Positions 16,213-24,147 of a DNA stretch of 64,000 bases are shown here, in pieces; position 1 is the first letter of the stretch, and each line of letters begins with the position of its first letter. The translations under genes and the position numbers were made by a program. The notes under the pieces are model-generated. The model was given only the letters and a program-made list of their open reading frames with translations. It had not been told where the DNA came from and did not search any database. The stretch spans positions 1 through 64,000 of the forward strand of contig NZ_VOBQ01000022.1 of NCBI RefSeq assembly GCF_007833165.1. The letters are read 5' to 3'. Source of the DNA: Caenimonas sedimenti. Lineage in GTDB: Bacteria > Pseudomonadota > Gammaproteobacteria > Burkholderiales > Burkholderiaceae_C.

Positions 16213-16236
16213 GGCCGCAGCCTCCCGCCGCGCCGG

Positions 16237-17100
16237 CTATTCCTGCGCCAGCAGCCGCCGCGCGTTCAGGTAGGTCGGCACTTCGACCCAGAGCCCATCC
16301 ACGAGCGCGCGTTCCTCGCCGCGCGCCCGCGCCGCTTCGAATGCGGTCACCAGGCGTTCGGCGGCAGCGCGTTCGGCCGCGTCGGGCACCAGCGCCGCCC
16401 GGATGGGCCCGGCATGGTCCGGCCGCACCAGGCTCTTGCAGCGATAGCCCAGCCGCCTCGCGTAGCGCGCCTCGCGCACCGCGCCTTCGGCGTCGCTGAA
16501 GGTGTAAGGGGCATCGATCGGCTCGATGCCCGCGGCCCGGCACTCCAGCACGAAGCGGCGGCGGGCATGGTCCAGCTCCACCGCTTCGCGGCTGCGTTCC
16601 GCCATGAGGTCGGCCGCCAGGTCTTCGGCACCGAGCAGGGCGAAGCGGATGCGCGCGCTGGCGGCTGCGATCTCGCGGACGTTGACGACGCCGAGCGCCG
16701 TTTCGCAGACCGGCAAGATCCCGATGGCGCCCGGCGGCAGGCCGTGCCGCTGCTCCTGCGCGGCGATGGCCGCGTCGAGCGCCCGCATGTCCGCCGCCGT
16801 CGATGCCTTCGGATACGACACGATGTCGGGCCGCGCGGCGACGGCGTGCTCCAGGTCGTCGACGCCGCCACCGTCCAGCGCATTGATGCGTACGCACACC
16901 ACGGCACCCGCCTGGCGCCAGCGGGCATACAAGCCGGAGGCAAGCGCGCGGGCTTGCGGCCGCAATGCCGGCGGCGTGAAGTCTTCCAGGTCCTGGATCA
17001 GCGCGTCGGCCCCACTGGCCGCCATCGCCGCATGGTTGGTCTCGTCGGCACCGGCACCGAACAACCAGGTGCGCGGCAGCTTGCCTTTGCTTTCATTCAT
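16237..17100 (-). CDS. HpcH/HpaI aldolase or citrate-lyase beta-like (CitE) protein
   Basis: 287 aa TIM barrel. RTWLFGAGADETNHAAM at the start, QDLEDFTPPA (metal-binding Asp/Glu region), VCVRINALDGGG and the LLGAEDLAADL block are typical of stand-alone CitE-like lyases that cleave CoA thioesters such as malyl- or citramalyl-CoA. No citrate lyase alpha or gamma subunit is near, so true citrate lyase is unlikely. It starts inside the end of the HxlR regulator gene (ATGA overlap). Confidence 0.8.
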   Translation of the reverse strand: MNESKGKLPRTWLFGAGADETNHAAMAASGADALIQDLEDFTPPALRPQARALASGLYARWRQAGAVVCVRINALDGGGVDDLEHAVAARPDIVSYPKASTAADMRALDAAIAAQEQRHGLPPGAIGILPVCETALGVVNVREIAAASARIRFALLGAEDLAADLMAERSREAVELDHARRRFVLECRAAGIEPIDAPYTFSDAEGAVREARYARRLGYRCKSLVRPDHAGPIRAALVPDAAERAAAERLVTAFEAARARGEERALVDGLWVEVPTYLNARRLLAQE

Positions 17101-17606
17101 GCCGCAGTATCGCGCGGCCGCTGGCCCAGGTAGCGGCCGACTTCCGCGGTGCCGGGGCCCTGTCGTGCGCCCGGGCCCACCAGGAACTCCAGCTCACCCA
17201 GCGCCAGGGGTTCACGGCAGACTGAACAGCAGGGCACGGCCGCGGTGACCTGGCCGCACGTCGCGTGGCGCACCAGCACCGGCTGGCCGCCGGCCGGCGC
17301 CAGCCATTTGTCGCCCCAGGCCATCAGCGCGAGCAGCACCGGATAGAGCTCGCGCCCTTGTTCGGTGAGGCGATAACGCCAGCGGCGGGCGTCCTCGGCA
17401 TCGGCCTCACGCTCCACCAGTCCCGCCTCGCGCAGGCGCTGCAGCCGGGCGGCCAGCACGTTGGAGGCGATGCCCAGGTCGCGCTGGATTTCGTCGTAGC
17501 GCGACATGCCGGCAAACAGGTCGCGCAGGATCAGAGGCGTCCACCACTCGCCCACCAGGTCGACGGCACGGGCGATGGAACAGGCGAAATCGGAGAAGGC
17601 GGCCAT
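17097..17606 (-). CDS. HxlR-family transcriptional regulator
   Basis: 169 aa. The winged-helix HxlR core occupies residues about 8-100 (ARAVDLVGEWWTPLILRDLF, MSRYDEIQRDLGIASNVLAA, RLREAGLVER). A C-terminal extension has a Cys cluster (CGQVTAAVPCCSVC) that could bind metal or sense redox state. It is encoded first in an operon with the CitE-like lyase and divergent from an NTF2-like gene, with a perfect palindrome in the gap. Confidence 0.87.
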   Translation of the reverse strand: MAAFSDFACSIARAVDLVGEWWTPLILRDLFAGMSRYDEIQRDLGIASNVLAARLQRLREAGLVEREADAEDARRWRYRLTEQGRELYPVLLALMAWGDKWLAPAGGQPVLVRHATCGQVTAAVPCCSVCREPLALGELEFLVGPGARQGPGTAEVGRYLGQRPRDTAA

Positions 17607-17639
17607 GGCTTGCTTTTCGAAAGTGATTGCGGCAGCTTG

Positions 17640-17654
17640 CTTGCATTATGCAAG
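17640..17654. promoter_or_regulatory. CTTGCAT-T-ATGCAAG operator between hxlR and the NTF2-like gene
   Basis: Perfect 7-bp arms around a single central base, in the 63-bp divergent gap: 33 bp from the HxlR start and 15 bp from the other start. HxlR proteins bind such short palindromes as dimers, so this is the likely site of autoregulation and of control of the divergent gene. Confidence 0.6.
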
Positions 17655-17669
17655 TGATCTAGGAAATCC

Positions 17670-18176
17670 ATGTACCACGCCATCGTCGAACACCAGCTGC
17701 GCCGTGTCTTCGCCCGCCTCGGCCAGGGCGATTTCTGGCCCATGATCGACAGCCTCGCGCCCGGCTTCGTCTACCGCTTCGAGGGCGATTCGGCGATCGG
17801 CGGCGTGCGTTCCAGCCGCGTCAGCATGCAGTTGTGGTGGGAACGCATGTACCGGCTATTCCCGGGGCTGTCGTTCGAGGTGCAGGACGTCGTGGTGAGT
17901 GGCGGGCCGTGGCACACCCGCATCTTCACGCAGCTGGAATTCCGCAAGCCCTTGCCGGATGGCACGCCCTACCGCAACGTGGTGATGCAGCGCATGGTGA
18001 TGCGCTGGGGGCGCATCACGGAGATCCACACGCTGGAGGACACGCAGCGGTGCGCAAGGCAGCTGGCATGGCAGGCCAGCCAGGGGAAGGCGGAGGCAAG
18101 CGCGGCGCCGATCACGGATGTCGAATGGCCGCAGCGGGGGCCGTTTCTGAGTGGGGATACCGTGCCTGCAACATAG
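17670..18176 (+). CDS. NTF2/SnoaL-like small protein
   Basis: 168 aa. The alpha+beta-barrel pattern of SnoaL-like polyketide cyclases and ketosteroid-isomerase-type proteins is visible: VFARLGQGDFWPMIDSLAPG, WWERMYRLFPGLSFEVQDVV and TRIFTQLEFRKPLPDG. The last about 35 residues are Ala/Gly-rich and probably disordered. Divergent from hxlR and sharing its palindrome, so probably regulated with the CitE-like gene. Substrate unknown. Confidence 0.75.
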   Translation: MYHAIVEHQLRRVFARLGQGDFWPMIDSLAPGFVYRFEGDSAIGGVRSSRVSMQLWWERMYRLFPGLSFEVQDVVVSGGPWHTRIFTQLEFRKPLPDGTPYRNVVMQRMVMRWGRITEIHTLEDTQRCARQLAWQASQGKAEASAAPITDVEWPQRGPFLSGDTVPAT

Positions 18177-18202
18177 GAGTGCCACGCGTGCCCCCACCCC
18201 GA

Positions 18203-18371
18203 CCCTCCCCCAGAGGGGGAGGGAGGAAGAAAAGAGGGGAGTTCAAATCCGCTAGCGGCACCCGGATCGATCGGAGCATCGCGCAGAGCGATCCCCCTTT
18301 CTGGATTTGCGGGTCCCCCGCGAATCCAGAACCAATCAGACCACTCGGAAATCGCGCAGCGATTTCCGAGT
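18203..18371. repeat. three successive hairpins in the 3' gap after the NTF2-like gene
   Basis: Hairpin 1: 9-bp arms 18203-18211 and 18215-18223 (CCCTCCCCC, loop AGA). Hairpin 2: 13-bp arms 18300-18312 and 18318-18330 with one mismatch. Hairpin 3: perfect 13-bp arms 18343-18355 and 18359-18371 with loop GCA. None has a clean T-run on the plus strand. With the terminator at 18378-18407 they fill most of the 261-bp convergent gap. Confidence 0.75.
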
Positions 18372-18377
18372 GAACAC

Positions 18378-18407
18378 AAAAAAAGCCGCGACCTTGCGAT
18401 CGCGGCT
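18378..18407 (-). terminator. rho-independent terminator of the H1-like gene
   Basis: Read on the minus strand, AGCCGCGA (18400-18407) pairs with TCGCGGCT (18384-18391) over an eight-base loop and runs straight into seven T residues (complement of 18378-18384). It lies 30 bp after the H1-like stop codon. Confidence 0.85.
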
Positions 18408-18437
18408 TCGAACCTTGATGAGGCGCTTGCGCGCGTT

Positions 18438-18908
18438 TTAAGGTTTGGATGCCGTCGGGAACGGCCAGGCGGCCTGCGGGTTGAGCGTCGTCTGCGCCGC
18501 AGGCGCAGAAGGCGCAGCCGCCGGTGCCGACTTGGCAACCGGCTTCGCAGCAGGCGCTTTCGCGGCCTTTTTCGCAGCGGGCTTTTTCGCCGCCTTTTTC
18601 GCCGCAGGCTTTTTCTTCGCAGGCGCCTTCTTGGCGGTGGCCTTCTTCGCCGTCGCCTTCTTGGCTGCCTTCTTCGCCGGGGCCTTCTTGGCCGCCTTCT
18701 TCGCGGTGGCCTTCTTGGCCGCCGGGCGCTTCGCTGCCGCCTTCTTGGCAGCGGGGCGCTTCGCCGCGGCCTTCTTCGCCGGGGCCTTCTTGGCAGCGGC
18801 CTTCTTCGCCGGAGCCTTCTTCGCCGCCGCCTTCTTGGCCGGGGCCTTCTTCGCAGCCGATTTCTTCGCAGGCGCCTTCTTGGCGGCCGATTTCTTCGCA
18901 GTTGCCAT
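18438..18908 (-). CDS. histone H1-like Lys/Ala-rich nucleoid protein
   Basis: 156 aa. Residues 1-120 are near-perfect repeats of AAKKAPAKK type with almost only Ala, Lys and Pro. The tail is Ala/Pro-rich and ends PFPTASKP. This matches the bacterial H1-like (HctB/AlgP-type) class, which coats DNA through its basic tail. Repeat number is expected to vary between strains by slippage. GGAG sits about ten bases before the ATG. It has its own terminator, so it is probably a single-gene unit. Confidence 0.88.
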   Translation of the reverse strand: MATAKKSAAKKAPAKKSAAKKAPAKKAAAKKAPAKKAAAKKAPAKKAAAKRPAAKKAAAKRPAAKKATAKKAAKKAPAKKAAKKATAKKATAKKAPAKKKPAAKKAAKKPAAKKAAKAPAAKPVAKSAPAAAPSAPAAQTTLNPQAAWPFPTASKP

Positions 18909-18983
18909 TTCACTATCTCCTGTTCAAGTTGATCAACATCAACCAAAGAAGCACTTCGCGGTTGTTGGTTCGCGAAGCGATCC

Positions 18984-19011
18984 GTGGGGTTGGGCCTAGG
19001 CCCAGCCCCAC
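18984..19011. terminator. hairpin downstream of nrdB
   Basis: 13-bp arms (18984-18996 and 18999-19011) with one G-T mismatch around a central TA, 84 bp after the nrdB stop in the gap before the H1-like gene. There is no T-run, so intrinsic termination is uncertain. It could instead protect the nrdB mRNA 3' end. Confidence 0.4.
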
Positions 19012-19095
19012 GAACACCATTTGTCCGGATGCCTTCAGCCTCTAGCGGGCGTCGAAGGTCATGCGGACCAATCCAAGCTCATTCGCAGTTGCCTA

Positions 19096-20319
19096 TCAAT
19101 CCCAAGAGAGAGCGCCACCCGTCTGGTATTCGATCACGCGGGTCTCGAAGAAATTGCGCTCTTTCTTCAGGTCAATCATTTCGCTCATCCAGGGGAAGGG
19201 GTTCTCCTCGTTGGGGAACAGCGCTTCCAGGCCGATCTGCGTGGCGCGCCGGTTGGCGATGTAGCGCAGGTAGCCCTTGAACATGGACGCATTCAGCCCG
19301 AGCACGCCGCGGGGCATGGTGTCCTCCGCGTAGCGGTACTCGAGCTCGACGGCTTGCTGGAACAGCCCCTTGATCTCGGCCTTGAATTCGGCCGTCCACA
19401 GGTGCGGGTTCTCGAGCTTGATGGTGTTGATCAGGTCGATGCCGAAGTTGCAGTGCATCGACTCGTCGCGCAGGATGTACTGGTATTGCTCGGCGGCGCC
19501 GGTCATCTTGTTCTGCCGGCCCAGCGCGAGGATCTGCGTGAAGCCGACGTAGAAGAACAGGCCTTCCATCAGGCAGGCGAAGACGATCAGGCTCTTCAGG
19601 AGCTTCTGGTCGGCTTCCGGCGTGCCGGTGTGGAAGTTGGGGTCCATGATCGCGTCGATGAACGGGATCAGGAATTCGTCCTTGTCGCGGATCGACTGGA
19701 CTTCGTGGTACGCGTTGAAGATCTCGGACTCGTCCAGGCCGAGCGACTCCACGATGTACTGGTAGGCGTGCGTGTGGATCGCCTCTTCGAACGCCTGGCG
19801 CAGCAGGAACTGCCGGCACTCGGGCGCCGTGATGTGGCGGTAGGTGCCCAGCACGATGTTGTTGGCGGCCAGCGAATCGGCGGTGACGAAGAAGCCGAGG
19901 TTGCGCTTGACCAGGCGGCGCTCGTCCTCGGTCAGACCGTTCGGGTCCTTCCACAGGGCGATGTCGCGGTTCATGTTCACTTCCTGCGGCATCCAGTGGT
20001 TGGCGCAGGTGGCCAGGTACTTCTCCCAGGCCCACTTGTACTTGAAGGGGACGAGCTGGTTGACGTCGGTCTGGCCGTTGATGATGCGCTTGTCGGCGGC
20101 GGTCACGCGGCGCTCGATGGTCGCAGCACGGGGCGCCTGCGCCGCCTGCGTGGCCGCCGGTGCGAGCGCGACGTCGTCGAGCGTGCGCATCGCGGGTTGG
20201 GCGGCGGAGGCGGTGACCGGTTGCAGCGCGGGTGAAAGACCCGCCATGCGGTCTGCTTGGAGACCACTGCTCACGGAATTTGACGGTGTGGGCTTGACTT
20301 CGTCGTCCCAGGTCAACAT
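19096..20319 (-). CDS. nrdB: class Ia ribonucleotide reductase, beta subunit
   Basis: 407 aa. It holds the diiron-tyrosyl radical cofactor for dNTP synthesis. Metal ligands and radical Tyr are visible in EEAIHTHAYQYI (Glu, His, Tyr spaced as in E. coli E115/H118/Y122), MEGLFFYVGF and RDESMHCNFGIDL. Compared with E. coli NrdB it has an Ala/Pro-rich N-terminal linker of about 75 residues after MLTWDDEV. Downstream of nrdA on the same strand with a strong hairpin just before its ribosome site (GGAAAA). Confidence 0.95.
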   Translation of the reverse strand: MLTWDDEVKPTPSNSVSSGLQADRMAGLSPALQPVTASAAQPAMRTLDDVALAPAATQAAQAPRAATIERRVTAADKRIINGQTDVNQLVPFKYKWAWEKYLATCANHWMPQEVNMNRDIALWKDPNGLTEDERRLVKRNLGFFVTADSLAANNIVLGTYRHITAPECRQFLLRQAFEEAIHTHAYQYIVESLGLDESEIFNAYHEVQSIRDKDEFLIPFIDAIMDPNFHTGTPEADQKLLKSLIVFACLMEGLFFYVGFTQILALGRQNKMTGAAEQYQYILRDESMHCNFGIDLINTIKLENPHLWTAEFKAEIKGLFQQAVELEYRYAEDTMPRGVLGLNASMFKGYLRYIANRRATQIGLEALFPNEENPFPWMSEMIDLKKERNFFETRVIEYQTGGALSWD

Positions 20320-20341
20320 AAGTTTTCCAGTGCTCGAATTA

Positions 20342-20390
20342 TGCGAGCTGTGATGACGAATGAAAAGTGTTCGTTCACATCACGCTCGCA
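20342..20390. promoter_or_regulatory. intercistronic hairpin just upstream of nrdB
   Basis: TGCGAGC (20342-20348) plus GTGATG (20350-20355) pair with CATCAC (20378-20383) plus GCTCGCA (20384-20390), giving a 13-bp stem with one bulge. On the minus strand its base is 22 bp before the nrdB ATG. It may set the NrdA:NrdB ratio by stabilising mRNA or shaping the nrdB ribosome site. Confidence 0.55.
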
Positions 20391-20478
20391 TTTTGTTGCT
20401 TGATCGCATCGGCTTCTTGTCAGAGAACGCCGACAACATGCTCTCTGTTCGTGCGCGCGCGCATCGCACGCGCATCCA

Positions 20479-23400
20479 TCACTGACAGGCCTCGCAGGTC
20501 GGATCGTCGATCGCGCAGAACTTGATGTCGGTCGCCGGCGCCGCATTCATCTGCGCTTGCGCGGCGGCAGCCGCCGCTTCCATCGGGCTCATGCCGCGCG
20601 CGTTGCCGCTGCTCGCCCCACCGCCGGAGTCCACCGCGTTCAGGCGGCCGGAGGACACCGTCGACTTCTCGGCTTGCGTCGCGCTGGTCGTGCGCAGGTA
20701 GTAGGTCGTCTTCAGGCCGCGCAGCCAGGCGAGCTTGTAGGTCTCGTCGAGCTTCTTGCCGGAAGCGCCCGCCATGTAGATGTTGAGCGACTGCGCCTGG
20801 TCGATCCATTTCTGGCGGCGCGCGGCGGCTTCGACCAGCCACACCGGTTCCACTTCGAAAGCGGTGGCGTAGAGCGCCTTCACTTCCTGCGGCACCCGGT
20901 CGATCGGGCGCAACGACCCGTCGAAGTGCTTCAGGTCCATGACCATCACGTCGTCCCACAGGCCCAGGCGCTTCAGGTCGCGCACCAGGTAGTGGTTGAT
21001 GACGGTGAACTCGCCGGACAGGTTGGACTTGACCGAGAGGTTGCCGAAGCAGGGCTCGATGGAGGCGTCCACGCCGATGATGTTGGAGATGGTGGCCGTG
21101 GGCGCGATCGCCAGGCAGTTGCTGTTGCGCATGCCGTCGGCGGCGATCTTCTTGCGCAGGGCGTCCCAGTCGAGCGTCGACGAACGGTCGACCTCGACAT
21201 AGCCACCGCGGGCCTTCTGCAGCAGGTCGAGCGTGTCCAGGGGCAGGATGCCCTTGTCCCAGAGCGAGCCCTTGTAGCTGGAGTACTTGCCGCGCTCGCG
21301 GGCGAGCTCGGTCGAGGCCCAGTAGGCGTGGTAGCAGACGGCTTCCATCGACTGGTCGGCGAACTGGACGGCCTGCTCCGACGCGTAGGGGATGCGCAGC
21401 TCATACAGCGCGTCCTGGAAGCCCATGATGCCGAGGCCGACCGGCCGGTGCTTCATGTTGGAGTCGCGGGCCTTCTTGACGGCGTAGTAATTGATGTCGA
21501 TCACGTTGTCGAGCATGCGCATCGCGGTGGCGATCGTCTTCTTCAGCTTCGCGTGGTCGACGCCGCCATCCTTCAGGTGCTGCAGCAGGTTCACGGAACC
21601 CAGGTTGCAGACGGCCGTCTCGGTGTCGCTGGTGTTCAGCGTGATCTCGGTGCACAGGTTGGACGAATGCACCACGCCCACGTGCTGCTGCGGCGAGCGG
21701 ACGTTGCAGGCGTCCTTGAACGTGATCCAGGGATGCCCGGTCTCGAACAGCATCGAGAGCATCTTGCGCCACATGTCGGTGGCCTGCACCGTCTTGCTGG
21801 GCTTGATCTCGCCGCGCTTCGCCTTCTCTTCGTAGGCGACGTAGGCCTTCTCGAACTCGACGCCGAACAGGTCGTGCAGGTCGGGCACGTTCGACGGCGA
21901 GAACAGCGTCCACTCGCCCTTTTCCATCACGCGGCGCATGAACAGGTCGGGGATCCAGTTGGCCGTGTTCATGTCGTGGGTGCGCCGGCGGTCGTCGCCC
22001 GTGTTCTTGCGCAGCTCCAGGAACTCTTCGATGTCCAGGTGCCAGGATTCCAGGTAGGTGCAGACCGCGCCCTTGCGCTTGCCGCCCTGGTTCACCGCCA
22101 CGGCCGTGTCGTTCACCACCTTCAGGAACGGGACCACGCCCTGCGATTCGCCGTTGGTGCCCTTGATATGGGAGCCCAGGGCACGCACACGCGTCCAGTC
22201 GTTGCCCAGGCCGCCCGCGAACTTGGAGAGCAGCGCGTTTTCCTTGATCGATTCGTAGATGCCGTCCAGGTCGTCCGGCACCGTCGTCAGGTAGCAGGAA
22301 GACAGCTGCGAGCGCAGCGTGCCGGCATTGAACAGCGTCGGCGTGCTGGACATGAAGTCGAAGCTCGACAGCACTTCGTAGAACTCGATGGCGCGGGCTT
22401 CGCGGTCGATCTCGTTCAGCGACAGGCCCATGGCCACCCGCATGAAGAAGGACTGCGGCAGCTCGATCCGGCTCTTGCGCACATGCAGGAAGTAGCGGTC
22501 GTACAGCGTCTGCAGGCCGAGGTAGTCGAACTTCAGGTCGCGCTCAGGCTTGAGCGCGGCGCCCAGGCGCTGCAGGTCGTACTGCAGCAGTTTCTCGTCG
22601 AGCAGTTCGTTCTCGACGCCCTTCTTGATGAAGAGCGGGAAGCTGTCGGCGTAGGCCACGGCCCGGTCGGCCGGCGCGACTTCCTGGCCCAGAATCTCCT
22701 TGAAGATCGTGTGCAGCAGCAGGCGGGCGGTCACGAAGGTGTAGTCCGGATCTTTTTCGATCAGCGTGCGGGCGGCCAGGATGGAAGCCTTGTAGACCTC
22801 GTCCAGCGGCACGCCGTCGTACAGGTTGCGCATGGTCTCGGCGACGATCGGGTCGGGCCGGACATCGTTGCCCAGGCCTTCGCAGGCCGACACGATCAGG
22901 CTTTGCAGGTGCGCCGAATCCAGCGGCACCCGTTGGCCACCGTCGAGCACGTGAAGCTGGGGCGCCTTGGGCGCTTCGGTCTGGGCCTGCTTGGAACGCT
23001 CCTGCGCGCGGCGCTCGCGGTACAGCACATAGGCGCGGGCGACTTCGTGATGGCCGCCGCGCATCAGGCCGAGTTCGACGGCGTCCTGCACATCCTCGAT
23101 GTGGAAGGTGCCGCCGCCCGGGCGCGAGCGCGCCATCGCCTTGATGACGGACTGGGTGAGCTGGTCGACCTGCTCGCGCACGCTCGCCGAAGCGGCGCCT
23201 TGCGTGCCGTGCACGGCCAGGAACGCCTTCATCATGGCGACCGCGATCTTGTCGGGCGTGAACGGCACGACAGCGCCGTTGCGGCGGATGATCTGGTAGT
23301 GGGAGAGGGGGTTGGAAGCGGGGCCCGTGGATTCGGGCGTGCTGAGCGGGCGGGCCGTGGTGACAGCGGATGCAGCGGGGGTACTCAATGCAGGTTGCAT
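20479..23400 (-). CDS. nrdA: class Ia ribonucleotide reductase, alpha subunit
   Basis: 973 aa. It reduces NDPs to dNDPs. An N-terminal ATP-cone (YQIIRRNGAVVPFTPDKIAV) gives allosteric activity control, and a second cone-like segment follows at about 130-230. Catalytic cysteines appear in QLSSCYLTTVPDD, NLCTEITLN and AVCNLGSVNL. The C-terminus carries the redox pair CEAC. It is longer than E. coli NrdA (761 aa) because of the extra cone region. The ATG at 23400 is supported by GAGGAAA eight bases upstream. NrdR boxes and a promoter lie at 23.47-23.52 kb. Confidence 0.95.
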   Translation of the reverse strand: MQPALSTPAASAVTTARPLSTPESTGPASNPLSHYQIIRRNGAVVPFTPDKIAVAMMKAFLAVHGTQGAASASVREQVDQLTQSVIKAMARSRPGGGTFHIEDVQDAVELGLMRGGHHEVARAYVLYRERRAQERSKQAQTEAPKAPQLHVLDGGQRVPLDSAHLQSLIVSACEGLGNDVRPDPIVAETMRNLYDGVPLDEVYKASILAARTLIEKDPDYTFVTARLLLHTIFKEILGQEVAPADRAVAYADSFPLFIKKGVENELLDEKLLQYDLQRLGAALKPERDLKFDYLGLQTLYDRYFLHVRKSRIELPQSFFMRVAMGLSLNEIDREARAIEFYEVLSSFDFMSSTPTLFNAGTLRSQLSSCYLTTVPDDLDGIYESIKENALLSKFAGGLGNDWTRVRALGSHIKGTNGESQGVVPFLKVVNDTAVAVNQGGKRKGAVCTYLESWHLDIEEFLELRKNTGDDRRRTHDMNTANWIPDLFMRRVMEKGEWTLFSPSNVPDLHDLFGVEFEKAYVAYEEKAKRGEIKPSKTVQATDMWRKMLSMLFETGHPWITFKDACNVRSPQQHVGVVHSSNLCTEITLNTSDTETAVCNLGSVNLLQHLKDGGVDHAKLKKTIATAMRMLDNVIDINYYAVKKARDSNMKHRPVGLGIMGFQDALYELRIPYASEQAVQFADQSMEAVCYHAYWASTELARERGKYSSYKGSLWDKGILPLDTLDLLQKARGGYVEVDRSSTLDWDALRKKIAADGMRNSNCLAIAPTATISNIIGVDASIEPCFGNLSVKSNLSGEFTVINHYLVRDLKRLGLWDDVMVMDLKHFDGSLRPIDRVPQEVKALYATAFEVEPVWLVEAAARRQKWIDQAQSLNIYMAGASGKKLDETYKLAWLRGLKTTYYLRTTSATQAEKSTVSSGRLNAVDSGGGASSGNARGMSPMEAAAAAAQAQMNAAPATDIKFCAIDDPTCEACQ

Positions 23401-23468
23401 GCGTTTGTTTCCTCGTCGGTGACTTCTTTTTTCGCGAAGCGGAGTGTACCTGGGCTCGCGGCTCCGGG

Positions 23469-23515
23469 ACACTATATATAGGGTCTGGGGCCATTACAAG
23501 CCGCTACGGGTAGTG
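23469..23515 (-). promoter_or_regulatory. nrdA promoter with two tandem NrdR boxes
   Basis: Box 1, ACACTATATATAGGGT (23469-23484), differs from the NrdR consensus only near one end. Box 2 (23502-23515, minus strand CACTACCCGTAGCG) keeps CACTA and TAG. Their cores are 32 bp apart, about three helical turns, as in known NrdR pairs. On the minus strand, TTGTAA (23494-23499) and TATAGT (23471-23476), 17 bp apart, form a sigma-70 promoter whose -10 lies inside box 1. NrdR-ATP/dATP is therefore expected to repress nrdAB. Confidence 0.75.
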
Positions 23516-23535
23516 GTTTCCTTGGGTTGGCGCGG

Positions 23536-23562
23536 TGCACATCCCTGTGGACAGGATGTGCA
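23536..23562. repeat. 9-bp dyad in the gene-free region upstream of nrdA
   Basis: TGCACATCC (23536-23544) and GGATGTGCA (23554-23562) are perfect reverse complements around CTGTGGACA. It could be a protein site or a small hairpin. The rest of 23563-23760 shows no convincing gene, RNA or repeat. Confidence 0.4.
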
Positions 23563-23768
23563 GCGCGGGTTACGGAAGGGCTGCGGGCCGCGTGGATTCA
23601 ACATGACGCCGTGCACAGGCAAGTGGTGGCGCAGTTGCTGGCGCGGTTTGGTTCATGGCGCCGCTTCAGGCCTGGATCGTCCGCTCGTAATTGCAAGAGA
23701 TTGAAACGCGTGTGGTTGGGGCGCCGCAGTGGATGGCTCTCCGCCGTTCTTCGCGCCTCTTCCTCGCG

Positions 23769-24052
23769 GCAACGCCGCGCGTGGCCGGGCTGTGGCGCGC
23801 TGGCACGGCGTCCGTCGTGGCGCTGCGCGCCCCTACCGGATTCCCTGCGCCGCACGCCCTCGCGGCCCCGCCGCCGAACTCGCGCCGCGCCCTTTGGGCG
23901 CTCTGCTCAAACAGCGGCGGCGAGCATGAAACGGTCGCGTGTCTCGATACGCACCCTGCGGGCGCTCTCGTAGACCCGCTGGGCCGCGAGGGCGTGCGCC
24001 GCAGGCGCCTGGGCCCTGATGCGCGCCACAGCCCGGCCACGCGCGGCGTTGC
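23769..24052 (+). repeat. structured element, copy 1 (candidate large structured RNA)
   Basis: 284 bp without coding potential, closed by perfect 32-bp terminal arms (23769-23800 with 24021-24052). Inside are an 18-bp perfect stem (23851-23868 with 23981-23998), an 8-bp stem (23869-23876 with 23915-23922) and a capping hairpin GCGCCC-TTT-GGGCGC (23887-23901). Unpaired blocks such as GAGCATGAAACGGTCGC and CTCGATACGC are shared with copy 2. The strand shown is a convention (the side carrying CCTCGCG just before the arm). It may be an RNA gene, a mobile MITE-like unit, or both. I do not recognise the family. Confidence 0.7.
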
Positions 24053-24147
24053 AGATGCGTCGTAGCATTCCACCAGCAGCGCGCCGCTTCCATGACTGAA
24101 AGCCGAGGAGCCGCCCTGCGATTGGTTGGCGCGCTCCGATGGCGCCG

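Noticed and set aside
18196..18371. Calling the 18.2-18.37 kb hairpins rho-independent terminators of the NTF2-like gene
   Set aside because: None is followed by a T-run on the plus strand, so they are listed as repeats instead.
18524..19045. Ser/Trp/Pro-rich plus-strand frame opposite the H1-like gene
   Set aside because: Direct complement of the Lys/Ala repeats; no independent support.
20557..23481. A 974-codon open frame on the plus strand opposite nrdA
   Set aside because: Complement of nrdA codons in a high-GC genome; no ribosome site or motif.
23529..23562. DnaA box or replication-origin-like signal near TGTGGACAG
   Set aside because: Only a partial match and no cluster of boxes, AT-rich unwinding element or dnaA/dnaN genes.
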